Positions 34,323-43,119 of a DNA stretch of 64,000 nt are shown here, piece after piece. A model generated the notes under the pieces. The model ran no database searches. It saw nothing but the letters and a program-made list of their open reading frames with translations, and was not told where the DNA came from. This DNA comes from Parasutterella excrementihominis YIT 11859 (GTDB lineage: Bacteria; Pseudomonadota; Gammaproteobacteria; Burkholderiales; Burkholderiaceae_F): the NCBI RefSeq assembly GCF_000205025.1, contig NZ_GL883760.1, positions 1-64,000 on the forward strand, written 5' to 3'. How positions within the stretch are numbered: the first letter of the stretch is position 1; every line of letters begins with the position of its first letter. A program made the translations under genes and the position numbers.

Positions 34323-34814
34323 TTACTTGTTGAGCATGTAGTGGATATCGACTCTGCGGTTCTCGTAGTAAGCCGCTTCGTCATGGCCTTCGGCTTTGGG
34401 TTTTTCTTTACCGTAGCTGATCGTTTCGATCTGCTGAGGAGAAACGCCCAGGAGTGTCATACGTTCTTTGACGGCTTCAGCTCTCTTCTGACCCAGGGCC
34501 AGGTTGTATTCACGTCCGCCGCGTTCGTCGGTATTGCCTTCCAGACGAACGTTCAGGTTCTTGTGAGCAGCCAGAAACTGAGCGTGATTGGTCACGACCG
34601 GCATCTGGTCGGGAGAGACGGTATAGCTGTCAAAGTCAAAGTGAACTTCGCGGTTAGCGAGCGGGCCGGTCTTAGAGCTCAGAGCTTCTTCAACTGAAGT
34701 TCCGTCAGTGATAGAACCGGCTTTATCCTTATCCAGATCTACTGTAGAGCAAGCCGAGAGCGAAAGAGCGACAGCTGCTGCGGCTGCGCAAATAGCAAAT
34801 CTTGAAGAGATCAT
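34323..34814 (-). CDS. pal: Peptidoglycan-associated lipoprotein Pal
   Basis: Outer-membrane lipoprotein that binds peptidoglycan and TolB. The 163-residue protein has lipobox LSAC (acylated Cys near residue 20) and a C-terminal OmpA-like domain with EGNTDERGGREYNLALGQKRA. The start is ATG 34814, preceded by AGGA and giving a proper lipoprotein signal; the frame is open further upstream but those codons lie within tolB and its gap. It lies 13 nt after tolB. Confidence 0.96.
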   Translation of the reverse strand: MISSRFAICAAAAAVALSLSACSTVDLDKDKAGSITDGTSVEEALSSKTGPLANREVHFDFDSYTVSPDQMPVVTNHAQFLAAHKNLNVRLEGNTDERGGREYNLALGQKRAEAVKERMTLLGVSPQQIETISYGKEKPKAEGHDEAAYYENRRVDIHYMLNK

Positions 34815-34827
34815 CTTCTTCGTCCTT

Positions 34828-36123
34828 TTATTTAATGGTGGGACCCCAAGAGGGTTCGCGAATGTCTCCACTGGTACCCGAGAGTCGGGAACGAGTGCTT
34901 CCATCCGTGGAGACTGTGGACAGAACACCCTTACCTCCAACCTCGGAGGCGTAAATAATCATGTTGCCGTTCGGCGAGTAGCTCGGCGATTCGTTCTTTC
35001 CGATTTCGGAAAGCGGAATGACGTTGCCGGTAGCCAAATCCTGCTGAACCAGCTTGAAGTGGCCGCCTGTGCGAACGATATAGGCGACTTGGTCGTTTTT
35101 CGGACTTACCGCCGGGCTAATGGCATAGGCATTTCCGAAGCTGATACGCTCGGCCGAACCGCCCACCACAGGTTTTCTGTAAATCTGCGGGTTGCCGCCG
35201 CGGTCGCTTGTGAAGTAAATATATTTGCCGTCGGGAGAGAATGCCGGCTCAGTATCAATGCTGCTGCCGGTAGTGAACTGTCTGAGATTCTGTCCGTTAA
35301 CATCCAGCAAATAAATTTTGGTTCCGCCGTCCTTAGACAGAGCCACAGCCAACGTACCGCCGTCGGGACTAAAGGCAGGAGCACTGTTGTTGCCGCGGAA
35401 TGCCGCCACTTGACGGCGCTTGCCTGTGCTCAGATCATGAATCCAAACCGTCGGCTTACCCGTCTCAAAAGAGGTGTAGGCGATCTGTCGGCCGTTGGGA
35501 GACCAATCAATGGAAATAATCGGATGTCTGATGCGAAGGGCAACCTGCGGGTTATACCCGTCGCTGTCGGCGACCATGATGGCGTAGTTGTTCTTACCTT
35601 GCTGAGAAACGTAGGCAATACGAGTTGCGAAATCGCCTTTTTCCCCGGTCAGGCGTTCAAAAATTCGGTCTGCAATCTTATGGGCATAAAGACGCAGGTC
35701 ATCTTTCGGGGAAATATAGGAAGCCTCATCGGTTTCCTGCTTTTTCACCGGATCAAAGAGACGGAACTTGATTTCATAGCGTCCGTCAGCTGCACGTGTT
35801 ACGGAACCGTCGGCAAAAGCACCGACTCCGGCTGTGCTTAAAGCTTTCCAGTCAGGATCCTTATCGAGTGCCGTTGCGGCATCACAGGAAACCAAACGGA
35901 AGAAACCGCTACGAACTAAATCGTTGCCGATAATCTCGGCAATATTCTCAGGTGCTTCGCTGTTTCCGAAAAAAGGCTGGATAGCGATTGGAAATTGGTT
36001 TGCCCCGACGCCCTGAATATTCACAAAAAGCTGTGCAAACGCCGGTTCGGCTGCTGCGATTCCTGCCAAGCCGACGGCCTTAAGAAACACGCGTCGATCC
36101 AAGCCCAAGTCACGTCTGACCAT
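34828..36123 (-). CDS. tolB: Tol-Pal system protein TolB with twin-arginine-like signal
   Basis: Periplasmic beta-propeller of the Tol-Pal system, which signals to Pal and TolA during division. After the N-terminal D1 domain, the propeller shows repeated blades with FSPDGGTLAV, FSPDGKYIYFTSDRGG and YSPNGNMIIYAS. The N-terminus reads DRRVFLKAVGLAG followed by AEPAFA, which matches the Tat consensus RRxFLK, whereas TolB is normally a Sec substrate. The start is uncertain: ATG 36123 (with GAGGGAG very close), or ATG 36135, ATG 36141 or GTG 36156; all include the RR motif. tolQRA are not upstream. Confidence 0.93.
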   Translation of the reverse strand: MVRRDLGLDRRVFLKAVGLAGIAAAEPAFAQLFVNIQGVGANQFPIAIQPFFGNSEAPENIAEIIGNDLVRSGFFRLVSCDAATALDKDPDWKALSTAGVGAFADGSVTRAADGRYEIKFRLFDPVKKQETDEASYISPKDDLRLYAHKIADRIFERLTGEKGDFATRIAYVSQQGKNNYAIMVADSDGYNPQVALRIRHPIISIDWSPNGRQIAYTSFETGKPTVWIHDLSTGKRRQVAAFRGNNSAPAFSPDGGTLAVALSKDGGTKIYLLDVNGQNLRQFTTGSSIDTEPAFSPDGKYIYFTSDRGGNPQIYRKPVVGGSAERISFGNAYAISPAVSPKNDQVAYIVRTGGHFKLVQQDLATGNVIPLSEIGKNESPSYSPNGNMIIYASEVGGKGVLSTVSTDGSTRSRLSGTSGDIREPSWGPTIK

Positions 36124-36235
36124 ACGCTCCCTCATCTCCATAAAACTAACAAGCACATTGAGTTTATCTTAATGTGCTAAAAAGTCTCGGACCGCGATCC
36201 GATGACTAAATAATCTGAATTTTGTATCAATAATT

Positions 36236-36268
36236 GAGCCGAAAGCGCATTTGCAGCGATTTCGGCTC
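36236..36268 (-). terminator. Hairpin after purH, possible terminator
   Basis: GAGCCGAAA (36236-36244) pairs perfectly with TTTCGGCTC (36260-36268) over 9 bp with a 15-nt loop. The minus-strand tail is A/T-rich without a clean T-run, so terminator function is only probable. Confidence 0.5.
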
Positions 36269-36284
36269 GAATTAGGGATTTTAA

Positions 36285-37844
36285 TTAGTGGCGGAAGTGA
36301 CGTTCACCGGTAAAGACCATGGTGATGCCACGTTCATTGGCCGCTGCGATCACTTCTTCGTCGCGAATCGATCCGCCCGGCTGGATAACAGCGGTTGCAC
36401 CAGCATCGATGATGACATCCAAACCGTCTCTGAACGGGAAGAAGGCGTCCGAGGCGGCAACGCTGCCCTCCAAGGAGAGACCGGCCTCTTTGGCCTTAAT
36501 CGAAGCGATACGAGCAGAATCCACGCGGCTCATCTGACCGGCGCCGACACCTAATGTCATACCGTCGCGTACAAAAACGATTGTGTTGGACTTGATGAAC
36601 TTGGCGATCTTCCACGCAAACATCATGTCGGAAATCTGAGCGCTGGTCGGAGCGAGTTTCGTCACAACCTTGAGGTCTTTTTCGCTGACGCACTGTGTAT
36701 CAGGCGTCTGGACTAAGAGGCCGCCGCCGATGCGTTTCATATCCAAATCGTTGCGGGCGTGGCCCATAGCAACGGTGAGCAGACGAAGGTTCTTCTTCTG
36801 CAGAAGAATGTCTAAAGCACCCTGAGAGAACTCAGGCGCAATGATGACTTCAGCGAACTGTTTGGCAATCTTCTCAGCAGTTTCTTTGGAGACTTCGCAG
36901 TTGAAGGCGATGATGCCGCCGAAGGCAGAGGTCGGGTCGCACTTGAACGCCTTGGTATAGGCTTCCTCGGAATTCATACCGATAGCTGCGCCGCAGGGGT
37001 TGGCGTGTTTGATGATCACACAGGCGGGGCTGTCAAAGCTGCGGACAGCTTCCCAGGCAGCATCGCTGTCGGCGATGTTGTTGTAGGAGAGCTCTTTGCC
37101 GTGGAGCTGATGGTAGCCTGCCAACAGGCCGGGAGCAACATTTCTTTCGCGGTAGAAGGCGGCTTCCTGATGAGGATTTTCGCCGTAGCGCATGTCCTGT
37201 ACTTTGACCCACTGACGTGTCAGGCTTTCCGGGAACTTCGTACGGGTAGAGACGTCGTTGCCCTTCATGCTGGTCAGATAGTTGGAAATCATGGCGTCGT
37301 AGTGAGCGGTATGAACGAACACTTTCTTTGCCAATTCGAGTCTGGTTTCAGGAGAAACGTTGCCCTTTTCTTTGATCTCTTCGATGACTTTTCTGTAGTC
37401 GCCGGGAGAAACTATAACGGTGACGCTTTCGTGATTCTTCGCAGCAGCACGGATCATCGTCGGGCCGCCGATATCAATGTTTTCGATAGCGTTTTCGAAC
37501 GTGCAGTTCGGGTTGGCAATAGCCTGTTCGAACGGATACAGGTTCACTGCAACGATGTCGATCGGATCAATTTCAAACTGCTTTAACGCTTCCATGTGTT
37601 CCGCAACGGGGCGGCGGGCAAGAATGCCGGCATGGATCTTCGGGTTCAGTGTTTTGACTCTTCCGTCGAGCATTTCCGGGAAGCCGGTGTAATCGGCAAC
37701 CTCTTGTACGGGAATGCCTGCCTGAGCGATGAGTTTTGCAGTGCCGCCCGTGGACAGGATGTGATAACCGAGTTCCGTCAGGGCTTTTGCAAATTCAACG
37801 ACGCCGGATTTATCCGAGCAGCTGATCAGCGCTTGTTTTTTCAT
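36285..37844 (-). CDS. purH: Bifunctional AICAR formyltransferase/IMP cyclohydrolase
   Basis: Catalyses the last two steps of de novo purine synthesis, AICAR to FAICAR to IMP. The 519-residue enzyme has the N-terminal cyclohydrolase domain ([26 protein letters not shown]) and the C-terminal formyltransferase domain with the catalytic Lys-His of [12 protein letters not shown] start at ATG 37844, which matches the family N-terminus; ATG 37853 is also possible. The frame remains open for another 70 codons, but that stretch is basic, low-complexity and crosses the end of dusB. Many proteobacteria have fis between dusB and purH; it is absent. Confidence 0.96.
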   Translation of the reverse strand: MKKQALISCSDKSGVVEFAKALTELGYHILSTGGTAKLIAQAGIPVQEVADYTGFPEMLDGRVKTLNPKIHAGILARRPVAEHMEALKQFEIDPIDIVAVNLYPFEQAIANPNCTFENAIENIDIGGPTMIRAAAKNHESVTVIVSPGDYRKVIEEIKEKGNVSPETRLELAKKVFVHTAHYDAMISNYLTSMKGNDVSTRTKFPESLTRQWVKVQDMRYGENPHQEAAFYRERNVAPGLLAGYHQLHGKELSYNNIADSDAAWEAVRSFDSPACVIIKHANPCGAAIGMNSEEAYTKAFKCDPTSAFGGIIAFNCEVSKETAEKIAKQFAEVIIAPEFSQGALDILLQKKNLRLLTVAMGHARNDLDMKRIGGGLLVQTPDTQCVSEKDLKVVTKLAPTSAQISDMMFAWKIAKFIKSNTIVFVRDGMTLGVGAGQMSRVDSARIASIKAKEAGLSLEGSVAASDAFFPFRDGLDVIIDAGATAVIQPGGSIRDEEVIAAANERGITMVFTGERHFRH

Positions 37845-37960
37845 ATTGTGCATTTCGTTAGAAACTTCCGTTGAGATTAAGTTTGAACCCGCCCGTTTCC
37901 CGCCTCCGGAGCGTTTTCTGACGCGTTGCCGGGCAGCAAAATTCGAGCATTGCGTAAAAG

Positions 37961-38941
37961 CTAATCGAGATTGTCCTGTAAGAGACGCTCGACATTTTTT
38001 TCTAATTGAATCGGATCCGTAACGGAGTACAAATCCGTCAATAGAGTCGGACATAAGTCTAAACGTTTAAAGTAGCCGCTGAGGTGTTTGCGAATTGTCT
38101 TTAGGCCTTTTTCCTTCTCGTAAAAAGAAAAATGTAACTGTAAGTGTTCGCCAATAGTTTCAATAAGTTGGCTCTTGCTCGGCGCCTGCGGAATTCTGCC
38201 GCTGAGTTTGTCATTTATCTGCGAAAAAATCCAAGGGTTTCCGATAGCCGCACGCCCGATCATGATGCCGTCGGCACCTGTCTGCGCAAGTACCGCTTCA
38301 GCCTTTTCTACGCTGTCAATATCGCCGTTGGCAATAACCGGGATATCGACCGACGCCTTCACTTCGGCGATCCTCTGGTAGTCAACTTCGCCTTTGAAAC
38401 CTTGTTCTCGGGTACGGCCGTGGAGCACGAGCATTTTGATTCCGGCCTCTTGAGCGATTGCCGCAATGTTTAGCGCATTGATGTGCTCCGCATCCCAGCC
38501 GAGACGGTATTTGAGCGTCACGGGCACATCTACCGCTTCAGTCAGCGCCTTCAGCAATTTTTCTACGAGCGCCTCATCTTTTAACAGCGCCGAGCCGCAC
38601 TCTACCGAACAAACTTTTTTCGCCGGACATCCGCAGTTGAAATCCACGATTTGTGCACCGCACTGAACCGCATAGCGGGCGGTGTCGGCCAAATCGACCG
38701 GATCGGAACCGAGCAGCTGGATCGCACGGGGATAGCTTTCACTTCCCAGGGAAAATCTTTCTTGCGACTTTCTCGACTCGCGCAAGTGTTTCTGCGAGGC
38801 AACCATTTCGGCCACGGCATAAGCCGCACCCAGCTTACGGCAAATTTGACGAAAAGGAAGATCGGTAAAACCTGCCAGCGGTGCTAAGAACACGCGTCCG
38901 GGAATTTCCACATTCCCGACTTGTACTGTTGCGCCGCTCAT
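37961..38941 (-). CDS. dusB: tRNA-dihydrouridine synthase B
   Basis: FMN enzyme that reduces a uridine in the tRNA D-loop to dihydrouridine. The 326-residue protein has the TIM-barrel start [15 protein letters not shown], the catalytic-Cys motif [23 protein letters not shown] and the FMN-phosphate site NGDIDS...[13 protein letters not shown]. The DusB subtype rests on overall similarity and its place next to purH. Its ATG overlaps the murU stop by 4 nt, so amgK-murU-dusB form one operon. Confidence 0.93.
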   Translation of the reverse strand: MSGATVQVGNVEIPGRVFLAPLAGFTDLPFRQICRKLGAAYAVAEMVASQKHLRESRKSQERFSLGSESYPRAIQLLGSDPVDLADTARYAVQCGAQIVDFNCGCPAKKVCSVECGSALLKDEALVEKLLKALTEAVDVPVTLKYRLGWDAEHINALNIAAIAQEAGIKMLVLHGRTREQGFKGEVDYQRIAEVKASVDIPVIANGDIDSVEKAEAVLAQTGADGIMIGRAAIGNPWIFSQINDKLSGRIPQAPSKSQLIETIGEHLQLHFSFYEKEKGLKTIRKHLSGYFKRLDLCPTLLTDLYSVTDPIQLEKNVERLLQDNLD

Positions 38942-39648
38942 GAAATATCCGTCTCGTTAAAGAAGCAGCCCATTGATTCGCATTTTGCGAGCTCTTCGGG
39001 AGTGCCGACATTCGCCCAGGGGCCTTTGTAGATCTCGCCGCTGACTAATTGCTGATCGACAAATTGGTACAGCCAAGGGAAGAGCTTGGAAAACTCCGGC
39101 TTTTCTCCTGCGAAGATTTTCGGCGAGAAGACCGCAATATTCCCGTAGGTGTACTTCTTATCGGCTCTATTGATAAGACCGTCTTTGAGATCCATGTCAC
39201 CGTCATGAAAAGAAGGATTGGGCACCAATACTAAGTGTCCGACGATTTCTCCTTTTCTGATTCGGTCGGCAGCCTTTTCCAGGGAGGCGTAATCAAAGGC
39301 CGTGACGATGTCTCCGGAAACCACAACGAAGGGTTCTTCTCCGTCACTGAGCAAGGGAAGTGCTTTGACAATGCCGCCTTTAGTTTCCAAAGCGTCCGAA
39401 ATCGAAGTTCCTTCCTGAGAAATCGTTACTTTGATTCCTTCGACGGGATGAGCTGCAAAATGCGGAGGATAGAGGTCGGCATAATGGGCGGTATTGACCA
39501 CGACCTCCCGAATTCCACCCTTTTTCAGACGATCAAGCTGCCAGTCGATCATTGATCGGCCCCAAAGCTTGATCAGCGGTTTGGAATTATGCGCCGTGAG
39601 TTCCCGCATGCGTTTGCCTCTTCCGGCACACAACACAATCGCCTTCAA
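38938..39648 (-). CDS. murU: N-acetylmuramate alpha-1-phosphate uridylyltransferase
   Basis: Makes UDP-MurNAc from MurNAc-1-phosphate and UTP in the cell-wall recycling route that bypasses MurA and so fosfomycin. The 236-residue protein is a nucleotidyltransferase with AGRGKRMRELTAHNSKPLIKL at the N-terminus, a catalytic GDI in VVSGDIVTAFD, and a Gly-Asn pair near TYGNIAVFS. Specific assignment rests on its position 11 nt after amgK and upstream of lptD, the arrangement known from Pseudomonas. Confidence 0.9.
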   Translation of the reverse strand: MKAIVLCAGRGKRMRELTAHNSKPLIKLWGRSMIDWQLDRLKKGGIREVVVNTAHYADLYPPHFAAHPVEGIKVTISQEGTSISDALETKGGIVKALPLLSDGEEPFVVVSGDIVTAFDYASLEKAADRIRKGEIVGHLVLVPNPSFHDGDMDLKDGLINRADKKYTYGNIAVFSPKIFAGEKPEFSKLFPWLYQFVDQQLVSGEIYKGPWANVGTPEELAKCESMGCFFNETDIS

Positions 39649-39659
39649 TCCGACACTCC

Positions 39660-40667
39660 TTAGAAAGAGTATCCGACCGTCTCTTCGATGCCGGAGATTT
39701 GGTTAATGAAGCGAGATAAAGGTCTTAAGGCATCAAAACGCGACGCTGTCTTTCGAACGTAATTCAAGAATCTCGGCGTATCGCCAAGATATTTCGTTTT
39801 TCCGTCGCGGTAATTCAGACGGGCAAAGATGCCCAGAACTTTGAGGTGGCGCTGGAGGGCCATCCATTCGACGTCCTCCCAGAACACACCGAAATCTGCC
39901 GGGACCGGAATGCCTTCCTTGCGGGCTTTATCCCAATAGCGAATGGTCCAATCTAAAATCTGAGCTTCGCTCCAGGAAATAAAGGCATCTCTGCACAAGC
40001 AGGCAATATCATAGCTCACCGGACCGTAGACCGCGTCCTGGAAATCAATAATTCCCGGATTGTCTTTTTCTTCAAGCATCAAATTGCGCGGCATGTAGTC
40101 ACGATGTACGTACACAAAGGACTGAGCGAGATTCTTTTCGATGATGTGGTCGAACATCTTGTCGAACATGCTGCGCATCTGAGGCGTAATTTCCATATTC
40201 AGATGGCGTTTTACGTACCACTCGGGGAAAAGCTCGAGTTCACTGCGCAGCAGCTCTTCGGAGTAATCGGGCAGCACACCCGGTTTGCTGTTCTTCTGGA
40301 GTTTGACAAGTGCGGTGGTGGCATCGTCCATCAATCGGGAGGCATTGTCTTCCGAGAGAACATCGAGATAAGTCTGAGTTCCCAGATCTGACAACAGCAG
40401 AAAACCCTGTTCTACGTCCTGAGCGTAGATTTTCGGAACATTAAGGCCTTGTTTGGCAAACAGATCGTCGACAAAAATAAAAGGTTTGACGTTGCCGGGC
40501 TCCCTGGGAGAGTCCATGACGATGTAAGTCGTGCCGTCTCCGTCAATACGGAAATAGCTTCTAAAACCCGCGTCCGAAGATGCCGGGCGAAGTGTCTTCA
40601 GATTCAGCCCGAAAGACCCTCCGATTTTTTCCAGCCACTGCTTTAAGCTAACTTCACGCTCTGTCAT
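39660..40667 (-). CDS. amgK: MurNAc/GlcNAc anomeric kinase AmgK
   Basis: Phosphorylates MurNAc (and GlcNAc) at C1, feeding MurU. The 335-residue protein has an aminoglycoside-phosphotransferase fold: ATP-site start FRSYFRIDGDGTTYIVMDSP, catalytic loop VHRDYMPRNLML (about residue 195) and metal-binding IIDFQDAVYGP. It is first in amgK-murU-dusB and divergent from lptD across 88 bp, a gap that must hold both promoters. Confidence 0.91.
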   Translation of the reverse strand: MTEREVSLKQWLEKIGGSFGLNLKTLRPASSDAGFRSYFRIDGDGTTYIVMDSPREPGNVKPFIFVDDLFAKQGLNVPKIYAQDVEQGFLLLSDLGTQTYLDVLSEDNASRLMDDATTALVKLQKNSKPGVLPDYSEELLRSELELFPEWYVKRHLNMEITPQMRSMFDKMFDHIIEKNLAQSFVYVHRDYMPRNLMLEEKDNPGIIDFQDAVYGPVSYDIACLCRDAFISWSEAQILDWTIRYWDKARKEGIPVPADFGVFWEDVEWMALQRHLKVLGIFARLNYRDGKTKYLGDTPRFLNYVRKTASRFDALRPLSRFINQISGIEETVGYSF

Positions 40668-40755
40668 TGTTTCCTCTCCATGATCCGTTGATCAGAAAGA
40701 ATATGCAGGTCAATTAAGCCTTTATAATCTTTCCACCTAATAGCGTGCAATTTTA

Positions 40756-43116
40756 ATGTCTAGTTTTTCAATTCGTCGAAAAAGACCCATGGAAGCTTTT
40801 CGAGCCCTACCCGTTTTTGTGGCTGTGACTTTAGCTATGCCCTTGCTCGTCTCGGCGGCCGAGCGCGATCAAGATTCCGAAACGGCTACCCGACCTGAGT
40901 ACGGACTGAAGCTGAACGCGGCACGCCGCTTAGACGAGAACGCGCCTTCTGAGGAAGGCGATGCCCCGACATACCTCACAGCGTTCAAGATGATTGGGAC
41001 GCCTAATGAGAAAATCGAGCTCATTGACAGCGCTGAAGTTCGGCGCGGCGGATCCGTCCTTCGCGGCGACACCATCACCTATACGTTCGCCAACGACGAG
41101 GTTTATTCCAACGGAAACGCCTTAGTGGCCAGAAACGGCACGATTTTCAAAGGGCCCGAGCTTACTTATCACCTCGATGCGGAAACCGGAGAAATGCCGA
41201 ACGCAACGTTCCGCTATCTGCCGACTCAGATGCGAGGCACGTCCGACAAGATCGAACTTCTCGGCGAAGGCAAAGCGAAGATGTGCAATGCCATGGTCAC
41301 GACATGCCGCGAAGGTGAGGAAGCCTGGTGGATTAAAGCCTCTGACATTGACTATGACGAGCTCGACGGTTCTGCTGTCGGCAAAAACGCACGCCTATAT
41401 GTCGGCGGTATTCCGGTTTTTGCCTCGCCTTATTTCAGTTTCCCGGTAGGTTCCGAGCGCAAGACCGGTTTCCTGACTCCGAGATTCGGCATGAGCTCGA
41501 CGCTCGGCGTGAATATGGAGGTGCCGTTCTACTGGAACATTGCACCGAACTACGACTACACGCTGACACTCAAACCGATGTCTAAGCGAGGCGTACTCTT
41601 CGGCAACGAATTCCGCTACCTGCAGCCGACTTTCTCCGGCCAGGTGGACTACAACGTCATCTTTAAGGATAAGGAAACGCACGAACGACGCTACGGCGTT
41701 GCTTGGAAACACTACCAGCGCATCGGTGATGTTTCTCTCGGCGTGGACTACCAAAAGGTCTCCGATAACGACTACTTATCGGATTTCTCGACGACCATTC
41801 GCGAGTCCAGTGAAAACATCCTCAACCAAAACTTCTGGCTGAGCTACGGACAGACTTATTGGAGTACGTCTATCGGCGTCTATAAAAATCAGACGCTTCG
41901 TCCGAACAGAAACTGGGTTGAAAAGCCCTACGAAAAAGAACCGGAATTTAACCTCAGCGGTTACGTCGCAGATTTTCACGGTGCGGTCCTTGATTCTCGT
42001 TTGACGGCAACCCGCTTCCGCCGCGGCATCTCGACGTATAACGGTTTGCGCGGTACGAGCGGCGACGGCAACCGAACCTTGTGGAATACCTCGATTTCCT
42101 ATCCGCTGATGGGTTCTTACTGGTTCATTACGCCGAAGATTACATACTCGCTCACGCACTACAACGACATCAAACACGCAAGAGCCGAGATTGATAAATC
42201 TTCGACCCGTTCGCTCCCGATCTATTCTCTCGACACCGGCTTAATCTTCGAGAGAAATTCGACGGTCTTCGGACGAGAAACCGAGCAGACTCTTGAACCT
42301 CGATTGTTCTATGCCTACATTCCTTATCGGAATCAAAGGCACATGCCGAACTTCGACAGTTCTTCGGCCGACCTGAACTTCGCCGAACTGTTTACACCGA
42401 ACAAGTACACGGGCTTTGACCGAATTGCGAACACCAATCAGTTGTCTGCAGTTTTGACAACCCGTTACATCGACTCCGGTACCGGTAAAGAATGGTTCTC
42501 CGCGACTGTGGGTCAGCGTTACTACTTCACGGACGAAAAAGTCGACCTTTATTGGTCCAACCCGGGTAAAACAAAGAACCGCAGTGACGTGTTGGCCGCC
42601 TCCCAGTTCTCTTTATTTGAGGGCTGGAGACTAGAGGGCGCGATCCAGTACTCTACAGAGTGGTCCAGAATCTCAAAGACGAGCGCTGGTATTCGCTATA
42701 ACCCGCGTGATTTCTCGACCGTTGCTCTGTACTATCGCTACAACTACAACCCCAACGATACGCGAGACGCTTTCTATAACACCAACATCAAGCAGATCGA
42801 CTTTTCGTTCCAGTGGCCGCTCATGAAAGACCTCTACGGTCTCGGAAGGTACAATTATTCATTCAGAGACAAAAAAGTGGTTGACTCGCTTATGGGCCTC
42901 GAATATCGTGCGGGGTGTTGGATTCTTCGCGGCGCCGTACAGCGTTACATCCGAAGTGAAGGAAGGTCGACAACGAACTTCTTCTTAGAACTTGAACTCG
43001 TCGGATTAGGCACCGTCGGATCCAGTCCGATCCAAGCCTTAAGCGAAGGCATTACCGGTTACAAGCCGATCGGGCCGAAGCCTGTTGAAGTCGGCCGATA
43101 TGATTACTACGAATAA
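40756..43116 (+). CDS. lptD: LPS-assembly protein LptD
   Basis: Outer-membrane barrel that, with LptE, inserts lipopolysaccharide into the outer leaflet. The 786-residue protein has a basic N-terminus, a signal peptide (hydrophobic VFVAVTLAMPLLVSA), an OstA/LptA-like periplasmic jellyroll domain (about 75-200), then a 26-strand barrel with alternating aromatic residues. Cys pairs in the N-domain (MCNAMVTTC) and the C-terminal barrel (AGCWILRG) could form the inter-domain disulfides needed for activity. ATG 40756 has no clear ribosome site; ATG 40789 is an alternative. surA follows by 3 nt. Confidence 0.95.
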   Translation: MSSFSIRRKRPMEAFRALPVFVAVTLAMPLLVSAAERDQDSETATRPEYGLKLNAARRLDENAPSEEGDAPTYLTAFKMIGTPNEKIELIDSAEVRRGGSVLRGDTITYTFANDEVYSNGNALVARNGTIFKGPELTYHLDAETGEMPNATFRYLPTQMRGTSDKIELLGEGKAKMCNAMVTTCREGEEAWWIKASDIDYDELDGSAVGKNARLYVGGIPVFASPYFSFPVGSERKTGFLTPRFGMSSTLGVNMEVPFYWNIAPNYDYTLTLKPMSKRGVLFGNEFRYLQPTFSGQVDYNVIFKDKETHERRYGVAWKHYQRIGDVSLGVDYQKVSDNDYLSDFSTTIRESSENILNQNFWLSYGQTYWSTSIGVYKNQTLRPNRNWVEKPYEKEPEFNLSGYVADFHGAVLDSRLTATRFRRGISTYNGLRGTSGDGNRTLWNTSISYPLMGSYWFITPKITYSLTHYNDIKHARAEIDKSSTRSLPIYSLDTGLIFERNSTVFGRETEQTLEPRLFYAYIPYRNQRHMPNFDSSSADLNFAELFTPNKYTGFDRIANTNQLSAVLTTRYIDSGTGKEWFSATVGQRYYFTDEKVDLYWSNPGKTKNRSDVLAASQFSLFEGWRLEGAIQYSTEWSRISKTSAGIRYNPRDFSTVALYYRYNYNPNDTRDAFYNTNIKQIDFSFQWPLMKDLYGLGRYNYSFRDKKVVDSLMGLEYRAGCWILRGAVQRYIRSEGRSTTNFFLELELVGLGTVGSSPIQALSEGITGYKPIGPKPVEVGRYDYYE

Positions 43117-43119
43117 ACT

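Noticed and set aside
34815-34940. Upstream extension of pal
   Set aside because: It lies in the 3' end of tolB and would bury the lipoprotein signal peptide.
34708-35841. 377-codon plus-strand frame opposite pal and tolB
   Set aside because: Antisense to clearly assigned tolB and pal with no recognisable motif or ribosome site.
37845-38054. 70-codon upstream extension of purH
   Set aside because: Basic, low-complexity sequence that runs into dusB. The family N-terminus begins at 37844.
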